A stretch of 64,000 nucleotides of DNA from Papaver somniferum. Lineage: Eukaryota > Streptophyta > Magnoliopsida > Ranunculales > Papaveraceae. The position numbers were made by a program, and so were the translations under genes. The stretch covers positions 141,071,112-141,135,111 of the forward strand of contig NC_039359.1 in assembly GCF_003573695.1 (NCBI RefSeq). Direction: 5' to 3'. How positions within the stretch are numbered: position 1 is the first letter of the stretch; every line of letters begins with the position of its first letter. Positions 48,667 through 59,896 of this stretch are shown piece by piece. Under the pieces are notes generated by a model. The model did not search any database, was not told where the DNA came from, and saw only the letters and a list, made by a program, of their open reading frames with translations.

Positions 48667-49161
48667 CTCCCTCCGTTTCTAAAAGACAGTCCGGTTTGAC
48701 TTTGTCAAGATATTAAGGAGGCTATAATAGTTTACATTTCTACCCTTAATTATTTGCCTAATTTATTTCAATAAATATGTTAGTAATAAAAACTACCAAA
48801 AATTGTATTGGGATTGTAAATAGGAAATAAAAAAAAAAAGGAACTAAAACATATCGATTTATAGAAACAGTATCAATAAAGATTGTATACTTATGGAGTA
48901 TAACCTTAATAAAGAATTTAATTTGGAACCATACATATATTGTCTTCAAAAAGGATTAAAGGATATATTTTTTTTTCCTTAATTATACAGATTTTCATTA
49001 ATATTCTAAATTGGTCCCATTAAAAAAGAATTTATGAATATAAAAAACTTAAGGATATGTTAGAGACATCATTGGAAAAATATGACTATAAACAGAAGCT
49101 GGATAAATTTTTGAAACAGACCAAAATGGAATAGAGGACGGTCTTTTAGAAACAGAGGGAG
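48667..49161. mobile_element. Stowaway-type (Tc1/mariner) MITE
   Basis: 495 bp, begins CTCCCTCCGTTTCTAAAAGA and ends with the inverse form TCTTTTAGAAACAGAGGGAG, flanked by TA on both sides (48665-48666, 49162-49163). This terminus and the TA duplication are diagnostic of plant Stowaway MITEs. No transposase. Confidence 0.93.
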
Positions 49162-49726
49162 TATATTTTTGTGATTCGATGATAGATGAATATAATATAT
49201 AAATAGGTAGAAATTTCATAAAGAATCTAACATTTGTTATTTTAAAAAAAAAAGGAATCAAGATAAATAAGAAAGATATTAAGTATACGTTTCTTATTTA
49301 TGGAGATACAATTTAAGATTTTAGATTAAATTATACTAAAATTAATTTTATAATTTTATAATTATAGAAAATTAAGGATATACGTATTTAATAGTTTAAT
49401 AAAAAAATATCATTATAAACAGAAACTAACAACTATTTTAAGACAGACGAAAATAGACGAAAATAGAACAGAAGATTACTGGATATATAAGCTGATATGT
49501 ACATTAGAATTTTCCAAGTCTGGTAGAATAGCATAACACGCAGTACTCGTTTGCAGTTTGAAACTCAATCCCGGTAAAACTCATCTCGCTGTCCAAAGAT
49601 TCTCACTTGTTTCCCCTTCACGTTTCAATCGAGTTGTGTACCAATAAATAGACAAAGTTGTTTCTCCCTCACTTCCATCTTTTTCTTCCTTGCTCTCTGT
49701 CCCTCTGTTTCTTAACATCTTAAATT
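49162..49726 (+). promoter_or_regulatory. Upstream region of the gamma-glutamyltransferase gene
   Basis: Contains AATAAATA at 49643-49650, about 80 bp before the ATG, as a possible TATA element, then a pyrimidine-rich leader (49655-49720) typical of plant 5' UTRs. The Stowaway MITE lies 565 bp upstream of the ATG. Confidence 0.4.
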
Positions 49727-52700
49727 ATGAGTCAACAATACTTTCAGAGAACAAATTGGTGCAGAGCTCTTTGTGTTTCCATTGCTACCATAACATTAAT
49801 CTTCTGTAAGTTTCTCATATGTTTTGTCAATCTCTTTTGCTCCACTTTTAGTTGCTATCTTCTTGGAATATTATGACTAGGATACTCTCGTAGTTTCTAC
49901 TTTTGTCCGGGTAATAAGGTTTTAACATGTGATTAGGATGTTAATAGTTTCTAGACTCATCAATCATCATACTATGATTTTATTGTTGAACGACTTTACC
50001 ACACTCCTTTTTGCATATGGTTGTGTTGTTTGTGATATAACTTGCAAAAAAAGAATATTTGTTTTGTTCAGCAATTTCTTTTGTTCTCCAAACTAACTTG
50101 GTTGATTAACTATTGTAATATGTATCTATGAATGGGTTGTTATGATGTTGCTGGATTTAAAAGTGCTAGAGCAAATATTTTTTTACATTTTTTTATACTC
50201 ATCTCTTCCTTGCAAATATATTCACGAAAGAGTAGAATGTTGTAAATAAATTTTACTCTTTATATTTTTTTGTTGTTGGTGAAACTATTCTTCTAAAAAT
50301 CATTGGCAATGCGATAGTCGATTGGGTTGACCAAAAAATGGAAACTCCACTATCTTGATCAACATCACGGGTTTGGTCCGTTTGGACTATATATAATGCT
50401 TTATGTCAATTTGACGTGCAAAACTGCAAATTGTGTTTCCATGTTTTTCTTGTTCACTAGCTTGTCTAAGTTTTCCGGTTTGTCAACTTAAACCGGCCTT
50501 TGATTCCAGTACCTAATTAATCATTGAGTATGATTAAGATTAAGATCATTAGTAAATTGAATATGACGTGCAATGTTAAGCTATATTGACCCCAAATGTA
50601 TATTAACCAATATTTGGCTCAATATTTATTTTTGACTCACGAGAAGACGACTAAAAGCCGGGCCCCTAGCAACAACCAAATTTTTCATTTTCAGTTTGAT
50701 GATTCTATTGGCCTGACACACCATTGACGGTAATATGCAGTTGTAGGTTTGCAAGTAATTGATGATGGTGCTTCTTCGCCAATATTCCGGCGATCAAATA
50801 TTGAAGTGAACCACTATGAGAAAAACACGACCAAAAAAACACTGAATGATCAAGTTGTAGAGTCGGAGCATGCAGTTGTCGCGGCAGATGATGCGCGTTG
50901 TTCCGAAATTGGTGCAGTAATGTTGAGACATGGGGGGCACGCAGTTGATGCTGCAGTTGCAACATGTTTGTGTTTGGGCGTTGTGTATCCTATGTCAAGT
51001 GGAATAGGTGGTGGTGGGTTCATGGTGGTCCGATCTTCATCCACCGGGAAAGCCCAAGCTTTCAATTCTAGAGAGACAGCACCTTTAGCTGCATCAAAGG
51101 TACCTTTCTCTCTTTTCGATTGACTTGTTCGTGATGAATAGTTAGTAAAACCGAACTGGGTTAAGATGACACTAACATTGAAGTGTATAACAGGACATGT
51201 ACGCAAATAACCTCATGAACAAGTCCGTCGGCGCACTGTCAGTTGCTGTTCCAGGTGAGATAGCCGGACTTCATGAAGCATGGGTGAGATATGGAAAATT
51301 GCCCTGGAGCAAGCTTTTCCAGCCAGCCATTAAACTCGCAAAAGAAGGCTTTGTAGTCTCACCTTATCTCGAAATGGGCATTAATAGAACCAAAAGTAAC
51401 ATTCTAGCGGATACCATTGGATTGGGAAGAATACTGGCACCAAAAGGAAAATTGTTGCGAGCAGGCGACACTTGCTATAATATACAACTTGGTCGCACTT
51501 TAGAAATAATTGCAAAAAAAGGGCCTCGGGCATTTTATAACGGGAACCTAGGAAAGAAATTTGTCAAGGATGTGAAGAAGGCTGGAGGGATAATAACAAT
51601 GAAGGATTTGAGGGATTACAAAGTTGATATAACTGATGCAGTGTCTGTGAATGTCATGGGATTCACCGTACTTGGAATGCCTCCTCCTTCAAGTGGTACT
51701 CTAGGGCTCTCTCTGGTACGTAAAGATACTTTGATTTTCTTTTGCTTTTCTCTCTGTGTCTCTTATCTTATGTTTTGGGTACTTGCATGTTGATTTATCA
51801 GGTTACAAACATTTTGAGTGGCTATGGGTCATTAGATTTCCTGAAAAGTCCGCTGGGTCTTCATCGATTTATCGAAGCGTTAAAGCATATGTTAGCAATT
51901 CGAATGAACCTTGGTGATCCAAAGTTTGTGAACACAACAAAATATGAAGCTGATATGGTTTCGCCATCATTTGCTGCTAAACTTCGACGAAAAATACTCG
52001 ATAATACTACGTTTTCTTCCGATTATTACCTGCCAAAGTAAGAAATATATGCTGAACATTACTAGTCATTAGCTAACTGAGAAAAAAATGTAGCTAACGG
52101 TTCGTTTTTGATGATCGAATAATCAGATGGAGTCAGCTAGATGATCATGGAACTACTCATTTCTGCATTGTAGATGCAGACAGGAATGCTGTATCAATGA
52201 CATCCACCATAAATTCTTATTTTGGAGCCGGTTTACTCTCTCCGTCTACGGGCATTGTTCTCAATAATGAGATGGATGATTTCTCTGCACCCACGGAAAT
52301 ATCCAAAACTAGACTTCCTCCTGCACCAGCAAATTTTATTGCACCAAACAAGAGACCTTTATCTTCTATGAACCCAGTTATCGTACTTAAGGTAAAAAAA
52401 TTACTATAATTTTTTCGTTCTAATTTTTTCTTTTCCAAGTCCAATCGCGCCATTTTTTGATGATTTTTTGTACTATAGGATAATCAATTAACTGGAGTTG
52501 TCGGAGCTAGCGGTGGGCTTTTTATAATTCCTGCCGTTATCCAAGTCTTTCTCAACCATTTTGTCAAAGGAATGGAACCTCTATCCGCTGTAAAACAACC
52601 AAGGGTTTACCATCAGGTAAAAGTTGCTAATCAATATCCTTTTCCATGTTACGCACACGGTGGTTAATATTTGAGTAGTATTTTCGGCATTTTCTAAAAT

Positions 52701-53168
52701 GTGTTCACCTGACAACTCAGTGTTATATATTGATTTAACAACGTGCAGGTATTTATGTAGAAGGGGTGAAACTTTTAAATTAGTGTGCATAGTATTGGAT
52801 TATTAAAACTTAAGCTGACCAATTTTGCAACCTAGACATAGTAACCATAAAATTTGCTAATAAGAAATTGGTTACCAAACAATGTGCAGGTAGTACCAAA
52901 TGTGGTATTGTACGAGAATTGGACAGTGATTAATGGTGAGCACATTGAGCTCTCAAATAAGAACAAGAGATTCTTGACAACAAGAAATCATACATTGCAG
53001 CCTCAGTCGAGTGGAGCTATCTGTCAACTTGTTATGCAAGACCTTGAAAAACCAATTCAGAAGAAGAAAGGAGGAAGAAAATATGGTAATGGACGTGAAG
53101 AAGTGTTTCACGGAATGCTTACTGCTGTTAGTGATCCCAGGAAAAATGGAAGACCAGCCGCTGTTTAA
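49727..53168 (+). CDS. GGT: Gamma-glutamyltransferase (glutathione hydrolase), seven exons
   Basis: Removes the gamma-glutamyl group of glutathione, its conjugates or oxidised glutathione, by hydrolysis or transfer; plant members act in the apoplast or vacuole. Exons: 49727-49805, 50741-51099, 51194-51715, 51802-52037, 52127-52391, 52479-52616, 52890-53168. All introns are GT-AG and all phases agree, giving 625 residues. Residues 12-27 form a hydrophobic N-terminal segment (signal peptide or anchor). Residues 114-120 are GIGGGGF, and Arg137 in NSRETAP matches the substrate-binding arginine. Thr408, in GTTHFCIVD (codon 52152-52154), matches the self-cleaving nucleophile at the start of the small subunit, followed by GIVLNNEMDDFS and PLSSMNP. 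GASGG in exon 6 replaces the usual GGAGG. The C-terminus LTAVSDPRKNGRPAAV is typical. It resembles the GGT1/GGT2 group more than I can prove. Exon 2 may start at 50741 or 50747, both in frame. Confidence 0.95.
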
Positions 53169-53276
53169 TTGAATCTGCATGCACAATTTGCCTTTTGTCA
53201 AATATTTTCTAATAAGAACCAATTAAAGCTCTCTTTCTTTTCCTATTGATTTTATCGATTTATATATCGTCAGTAG

Positions 53277-53355
53277 GTCGAGTTTTTCTTAACCATTTTA
53301 TCATTGGAATGCAAAACTTTCCTGCTATGTCGAACCACTAAGAGTTTACCATGAG
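53277..53355 (+). pseudogene. Relic of GGT exon 6 downstream of the gene
   Basis: About 79 bp align with the 3' half of exon 6 (52540-52616): TCTTAACCATTTTATCATTGGAATG parallels the exon's CTCAACCATTTTGTCAAAGGAATG phrase (shown shortened), and both end in GTTTACCATSAG. Several substitutions and small indels break the frame. No other exon is recognisable nearby, so this is a leftover of a tandem or partial duplication of the gene. Confidence 0.6.
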
Positions 53356-53773
53356 ATTATTATTTTAACATTTTACGACATTTAAGATTTACTTAGCGAG
53401 ATAGAAATCCGATCATTTACCCTAAAAAATTGAGGTGTTATTTGTGTATTGATTTTCACACGCAAGGGCTAAGAGCAAGGATTACGAGATAGACTCTAAA
53501 ATAGTCTATCCTTTCAAAATGGACGAGTCTATCTTCCAACGAGTGAATAATGGACCATGGAATAGAGTGGCAGGAGATTATACGGGAAACGATCAGTCGT
53601 TTTGCAAAAAGAACCAAAATAGTGGGGAAATTGTTACCCCTTTTCTGCCGTAAAAAGTTCAAATATGCTTGGAATTTTTTGAATTTTAGACTTTTGGCCA
53701 TATAAAGTTCAAATATATTTACACGGATATTCAAAAGCCGTCTGGAAAAAAAACTCATTTAAACGACAAACAA
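53356..53773. other. Intergenic stretch
   Basis: No gene recognised. A minus-strand open frame at 53456-53758 has no domain. Confidence 0.4.
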
Positions 53774-55100
53774 TTTTTTTTTTTTGCTAGGAAAATAAAC
53801 TTCATTGAAATTAATGAGAAATTACAGTCCGATGGAGAAAATGTGGGAAATTGTTGACATCCCACTCTCCTGTAATTCTCAAAATTCTACTGTGTTTTGC
53901 AGCTATATCTACTAAACTATTATGATCTCTCTTAAGATGAATGAATCTAAGTGGAAAAATATCTTTTAGAAGAAAAAGACAGTCATCTAATACAGAACAT
54001 GAGGTCCAACTAGTTTGGCCTTTGCTGTTATTCAGATAATCTATAATGTTTTTAGCATCACTTATAATATAAAAATTCTGAAAGTTATTCCTTTTAATCC
54101 AACTTGCGGCCTCCAGTATTGTTGCACTTTCAGCTACTTCAGAACTTGCGCATCTCCCTGCGACTAGCTTGCATCCCTTGAAGTCACCTGAAGAGTTTAA
54201 AGCCACAATCCCAACTCCAGAATCATTAGTATTCTTGTCAAATGAAGCATCACCGAAAACTAAAAGACTTTTTGGAGGTACAGATTCAAGAAACCTAGAA
54301 GCAACATCAGGAACAACATTGATAATGTTAGGCACAGAAACAGGGGCAAAAACATTGATGGTCCCACCCACTATTCTTAGAGCATTTCTAGCAGTAATCT
54401 GAGGGTTTAAATGCATGTTATCAAAAACTTTCGAGCATCTGTCTTTCCAGATACACACCAGGCCACAGTAAGGACGGTAGCTGATTTATCTTGTAGAGGT
54501 TTTGTTGTGAGCCATTTAGAAATCCAGTTCTTAATACTGATGTTGGTATCAGAATCCTACAAAATAGAGTTACTAGCAGCAGGAATGTTTGACCAAACAT
54601 GTTTAGCAAAGGAGCAGTGAAGTAGCATGTGTTCTAGTGTTTCAGAAGCACCAGAGTTACAAGATTTACACCTGTCATCATGGGTGTGATTGAATCTAGC
54701 TAGTTTGCTACCTGTAGGTAGAATATTCTCGAAACACTTCCATATAAACAATTGGGTTCTAGGCAAAAGTTGAGACTTCCAGATAGCCTTATGGGCTTCA
54801 AAATCAGGGTTGGGACTAGAATTGTGAGGAAATTCATTTGCTAGCAGTTTATAGACAGATTTTACAGTTAATATGCCATTTATGTTGTAAGGCTAAATTA
54901 AAGTATCACATCCAGAAAGGAATCCTCATGCTTCTGATTTTTTGACAATTATCATTAGTGAAAAAGGACTCCATTAAATCTATCATCCAACTTTTAGACT
55001 CATGATTGATAAACTCATAAACTACCCAAACCCCAACGGAAAACAATTTGCCTTGTATTTTCATGTTACTTGTATATCGCAAATTGTTTATTGTACTTCC
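53774..55100 (-). pseudogene. Second LINE 3' fragment: zf-RVT and RNase H
   Basis: Minus strand; the 3' poly(A) is the T run at 53774-53786. From the 5' end (about 55100, uncertain) it has a linker (NMKIQGKLFS, ESKSWMIDLMESFF), then LTVKSVYKLL after an in-frame stop where a Trp codon is expected (near 54890). A zf-RVT region follows at 54766-54557 (CKSCNSGASETLEHMLLHC), then a frame change, and an RNase H domain at 54458-53811 with FGDASFD, AESATILEAASW, ISDAKN and HLKRDHNSLVD. The reverse transcriptase proper is missing, so the copy is heavily 5'-truncated. It is a different family from the LINE at 41396, to judge by its divergent RNase H. A convincing target duplication was not found. Confidence 0.8.
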
Positions 55101-56813
55101 ACAGATTATTTCAAACGGAAAATTAATTAGTCGTATAAGGAAGACTTTTACACACTCTTTGGACTGAAAGAGAATGTGATTGAATTTGAGGTGAAAGGGG
55201 GTTTTCCTCTAGCTATAATACGACCTAATTTGGTCAAATTTGATCAATTTTTTTCATTTTGAAAGAGACTCTCAACCTTCATAGTCCTTTCCCTAAAAAA
55301 AAAATGAGACAAAGAAGAAGAAGAAAAAGAAGAAGTAGAAGAAGATCATTTTTCACTTTAAAGTATTCTACTATTGAGTGGCGTCTATACTGCCTATGCT
55401 AACGTTTGTCGGTGTGATGTGAGTTCAGTTATTAAATCTTGGATTTTGGCCCATTAGATGAGCCTTTGATTGAACCGTTTTTTGGGCACCACTCCATTTT
55501 GGAGGGGATGATGATTACTAAGGCTATCTTAGTTACACTTATAAGGAGTGCCATAAAATATGAAATTGACCAATCTATTCTTTACCTATTCTAAATCAAT
55601 AACAAAACAAAATCAAAATCATATCCATCTCCTAGCCGAATTTCTGAGTTTGGAAACAAAAATTTCTCATCTTCTTCTCTTTTTCCCTCTTTCAACCGTT
55701 ACTCGTCGTTGTCGATTACCTTGATTTATAAAAATTTTCTTCATCTTCTTTTCATTTCCTACAAACCAGTTACTTTTAATTCATTTTTGATTATAAAACT
55801 TGAGTAGTAATCGTCAAAATAGAGTGAAGATGGAAGATACAGTAGTTCGGCTAAGAGACTTATTAGAAAACCCTAGTTTTGCTAACCGAATTTTCGTAGA
55901 AGAAGAACACAAAGAACACTTCGGTTAAGAAAAAAATTGTTCCCAGACTCAAAAAAAAATTCTTAGCCGAACTCCACCATGTATAGGAATATGTTGGGTT
56001 CGGCTGAGTCGCAATTTTTTTTATCTTAACCAAACTCATGTTTGTATAAACAAATGTTGACTTCGGTTAAGTCTATATTTTGTCTACTAAACCGAGCAGA
56101 AAGTTTGGCTATATAGGCAACTTCGCGAACACGTGGAACAAATATCTTCCAAATTTCGGTGCGGAAAAGATAGCCGAACTTAATACTTAGCAGGTGGTTA
56201 AAACTCCATTAAAGCAAAGTTCGGCTACCTGCGTAAACTGAAAAATTAGCCGAACTACATCTACAGATAAATTCGGTTACATGTTCTTCAGCTATCATAG
56301 CAAAAAAAATTTAACCGAACTGAAATCAATTTATAAAATTTTCATTTTCAAGAATGTTTTGGCTAATTCAAACACGTTAACTAAATTTGAAATATCCATG
56401 AGTTCCCAAAACATCATACTTTGGTTGTGGCTCGTAAAAAAAAAAATCTATTTTTTTTTTCCAAAACCCTCTTCTTCATCTTATTCTTCCCCCATCAATC
56501 ATTCTTCTTTTAAACAAAAATCAACTTATTAATTTAATCTCACTAATCATCAAGTAACTCACTATTAATCACACTTAATTAATTAGAAAGGGTAATTTTG
56601 ACATTAAAGTAGACATATGGATAAGAGGTGTTTCACCTTACTTCCAAATGACCTACTAAAAAAATCATGGTCCCTTTCCAAAATGGAGTGTTGCCCAAAA
56701 AATCGTTCTTTTGATTGTTCTTTAGGTTTTGATGGCCCAAGTTTTTAAATGGTTTGCACTTTGCACATATAAGACTAGTTGGTATTTCTGTCTCGACTGG
56801 AATATGATGAACC
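55101..56813. other. Unassigned stretch with a third cluster of GCCGAA palindromes
   Basis: A short ORF at 55830-55928 (MEDTVVRLRDLLENPSFANR...) begins after a pyrimidine-rich leader. It is followed at 55915-56300 by several TTCGG(C/T)T ... AGCCGAA inverted pairs, for example TTCGGTTAAGAA near 55920 with TTCTTAGCCGAA near 55960. This mirrors the organisation of the Mutator-like element next door, so it may be a related, more degraded copy. Its ends were not found. Confidence 0.45.
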
Positions 56814-57123
56814 CTGATTTTGGGCATACCAAAATCTTTCTAGGCATACAAAGCAATAATCCTAACTTGATTGACCTTATAAGGGGTACCCTATGGGTAG
56901 TTCAATTACCTATATGCCCTTAAATCTTTTGAATTACTAATCTATTCCTAACCCTAATACAAAAACCTATAATTAATAAACCTAAAATCAATTTCATTCA
57001 AACCCTTCTTCTTCTTCCTCCTCCACAGCCGAACCTCTTCTTCTTCTTTTTTTCATCGTATCATCGCCGAAATTTAATCTTCCATTCATGAAAATTTAGT
57101 CGACGATTAAACTCATCTATATA

Positions 57124-58523
57124 ATGGATCGTCGTAAGCCAGTATCTCGTTCTAATCGATTGATTGAACAACCTATTGAAAAAGAAGAAGATTTAGAGAG
57201 TGAAGAACAAACTCAAAATCAACCACAAAATCAACCGGAAGAAGAGATTGAAGAAAAACCAACTCCGGAAATGAGAATAAGAAGGTTAGTTCTACAAACC
57301 CATCTCGTATTTTATGTTTTTGATTGGTATGATAGATTTAATTCGTCAAAAACATGTTTGTATGGCGGTTACAGGGTTTGGTTCGACGTAAAAAAAACCC
57401 TTAGATGTGCGCCGAGATGTTCTTGAAACCGAACCCTGAAAGTGCATATGAACGGCTCGGCTTACAGTGCATATTATTTTTGAGCCGAACTTAAGAACAC
57501 ATAGCCTAATTTTTAGGATCTACTTATTCGATGGTGTGAAATGTGAGCCTAATTTGTGTTGTGTGAATTCTATAAATTTTGCATGTCTATAGAACCGGCT
57601 TATATGGTTATATTAGTTTTGCGCCGAACAAATGTTTTTGATTCAGAAATTTTGCATGTGTTTAGGATCGGCTTATATGGTAGTATTAGTTTTGCGCCGA
57701 TTAGTGTTGTTTGAATTTCATGAATTCTGCATGTGTAGGATCGACTTATTTGTATGACACCAATTTGCGCCGAATATATGTTTGAATCATAATTCTAGAT
57801 TCCGCTTATTCGATATTATTAGGATTGAGCCGAATATCATTGTTAAAATTCATAAATTTTATAAGTGTAAAGGATCGGCTTATTTATATGATATCATGTT
57901 GCGCCGAATACAAGTCTCAATTCATAATTATAGGTTCGGCTTATTCGATAGTTTTGGTTGTGAGCCGAATATGTAGAATCGGCTTATACGTCTTTGGTAC
58001 TTATGAGCCGAACTACTCTCTGTGTAAAGTAAGAAAAATGTTAAGACATAGTTCGACGTATATGTGCTATTTCGGATAAGCCGAACCTTCTTATTTTCTT
58101 ACAAGTATTTGGCATTCCAAATCCCTTTGTTGTTCGAATTAGTCTTATAACTTTCATACTTGTGTCAGGACCAATGCAGCTATAAAGAGGAAGAAGATGG
58201 AGGTAACACCTTCTACTTCTAAAACTCCCGATCCTAGAGGAGGAGGTAAGGAAAAATTGGGAGCGGGAGGTAGAGGAGGAATTTTAGAAGAAGAAGCTGA
58301 ACAAGTAAGAATTGAAAGACAAGAAGAAGGAATAGCTGAAGATGAAGAAGTTGATGATAATCAAGAAGTTCATCAAGAAACACAACCCCAAGGAAAACCC
58401 AAGAAATACAACCCCGGTCTTCCCAACATATACGATACCCTTTTTAACCTTGCTAGCGCCGGTTCCACTACGCTCACAAATCATTTCAAACCGATCCCCT
58501 CGGCTTTGTTGTCCTTTAAATAG
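57124..58523 (+). CDS. Two-exon 5' gene stump of the Mutator-like element, function unknown
   Basis: Exons 57124-57284 and 58169-58523 join in phase (AAG|GTTAG donor, GTGTCAG acceptor) to give 171 residues. The protein is acidic and low-complexity: RRKPVSRSNRLIEQP, runs of E and Q, then TNAAIKRKK, a glycine-rich segment and another acidic stretch. It looks like a nuclear, disordered N-terminus. From about residue 130 (after 58400) the frame is antisense to the transposase-like exon on the other strand, so the natural C-terminus has been lost and the tail is probably junk. I do not recognise the family. The 884-bp intron holds nine GCCGAA palindromes. Confidence 0.5.
57440..58085 (+). repeat. 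Array of nine GCCGAA palindromes in an intron
   Basis: Nine units of the form TCGGCTTAT, 15-20 variable bases, then (G/A)GCCGAA, at roughly 57452, 57593, 57666, 57730, 57801, 57873, 57934, 57977 and 58050. Each unit is a short inverted repeat able to form a hairpin. The units are spaced mostly 43-73 bp apart with poorly conserved sequence between them. Confidence 0.8.
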
Positions 58524-59614
58524 TACACAATTTACCTTCATCGCGTGTTCCTCAACCCAATCAAGAACTTCGGGTTTAGTTTTCCATCTCTACGTTCATT
58601 CCAAAACAAATAATTTGCAAGAAAAACTTTGGAATATTCCGACAACATTAAGGTAAACAAAAAGTTCTTACATACCAAATCATTTTGGAAGTGATCCTTG
58701 GTATCCTCGTGAATTATGTCTACTGGATCAGGTTTATTTTCCATGGGTACAGGTCCGCCAAGCACGATCTACAAAGAATATCACAAGGTTAAATACTAGA
58801 AAAGGAATATAATAGCAATATTCAGCTCATTCGATAATCATATTATGTGCCGAACCATGAACATTTACAGGTTTCGGCTTATATGACATTCTCAATATGT
58901 GCCGAACCACGAACAATATTTTAATCCAAAAGTTAAAAAATTCATGTTCGGCTCATACGATAATCATATTATGTGTCGAACCTTGAACATTGAGAGGTTT
59001 CGGCTTATACGATATTCTCAATATATGCCGAACCAATAACAATATTTTAACCCAAAAATTAACAAATTCATGTTCGGCTCATACGATTTTGAACATATAA
59101 GCCGAACCAGTAATAATTTTTATTCCGGGCTATTCAGGATGTTGTTCGGCTTACTATGGAACTTTCATATAATCCGAACTAGTGTCTAGCAAAAGGGTTG
59201 GAATTGAAAATTATAGGTTCGTCGCATTCTGTAAACAGATTCAGTGAGCCGAACCGTTCATCATTTGGTTGATTCGGCTCCTAGCTGGTTCGCCGAACCT
59301 CAACCTGGTTCGCCGAACCATGAAGCAAAAATCCAAACTTTTGATAATTTCGAGCTATAGAAGTGATATTGAGCATAAGATAAAAGTGTACCTGTGTATT
59401 AGAAGTATTGGGTTCCTCATATATGTACTCATCATATGGATTTGGTTCATAAAAATCACCACCTTGAGTTTGTGTTTGAGTTTGAGCTTAAGTTTGAGTT
59501 TGTGTAAAATCATTCTCATAATCTAAAAGAAATCAGTCATTTGGAAATCATTGTTGTAATTATATGTATTTTCCTAGGTTTTTTATATGAATTATGACCC
59601 TCCTCATCCTCCAT
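58400..59614 (-). pseudogene. MULE/FAR1-type transposase 5' stump
   Basis: Minus-strand gene model: exon 1 59614-59599, exon 2 59522-59392, exon 3 58768-58676, exon 4 from 58589 down to about 58400. Every junction is in phase; the third intron (58675-58590, 86 bp) has a strong GTATGTAAG donor. It reads MEDEE-DYENDF, a TQTQ-rich stretch with one in-frame TAA, GGDFYEPNPYDEYIYEE, then DIIHEDTKDHFQNDL joined to TKPEVLDWVEEHA, and ICERSG. The last part resembles the N-terminal domain of FAR1-related and Mutator-like transposases (pattern ...ELLxWV...ACERSG). The catalytic DDE domain is missing. The stop codon and truncation make it a pseudogene. Confidence 0.6.
58832..59180 (-). repeat. Second array of GCCGAA palindromes, in the transposase-stump intron
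   Basis: About six units of TTCGGCT(T/C)AT ... GCCGAACC within the 623-bp intron 59391-58769. Alternate units are nearly identical to each other (for example near 58870 and 58998, 58944 and 59072), so the array grew by duplication of a pair of units. Confidence 0.8.
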
Positions 59615-59896
59615 TGAATCAAGAATTAAAATCCACTCACTTTCTCCTTCTTAACCAAAACTTTGATATTTTTTTCCCCCAAATTTTTTCATCTAAACAA
59701 CCTTTATAATTCTGAAAATTATCTTAATCACTAAACAAAATATTTAATCACTAATCCATATTACTAACACTAATACGTAAATGGTAGATTTGCCATTAAA
59801 AAATTTGGGTTAAGGGGATATCTGATTTTGTTATTTCACAACCTTTTTTGTCTTTATTCAGTATGCCTAGAAAGATTTCAGTATGCCTAAAATCAG

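Larger units (their letters stand above)
56814..59896. mobile_element. Internally deleted Mutator-like element (candidate)
   Basis: 3083 bp between 36-bp terminal inverted repeats (56814-56849 and 59861-59896) that differ at three positions; each contains TTTCTAGGCATAC. Inside are two convergent 5' gene stumps that overlap in the middle (57124-58523 plus, 59614-58400 minus), each with a long intron full of GCCGAA palindromes. The minus-strand stump resembles the N-terminus of MULE/FAR1-type transposases. A clear 9-bp target duplication was not found, so the exact ends and superfamily are inferred. Confidence 0.6.

Noticed and set aside
55036..55050. ACGGAAAACAA as target duplication of the second LINE, matching ACGACAAACAA before its poly(A)
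   Set aside because: Two mismatches in eleven bases and LINE-like coding continues beyond it to about 55100.
59269..59526. Plus-strand ORF with a SLSLSLSL run
   Set aside because: It is antisense to the TQTQ-rich exon of the transposase stump.
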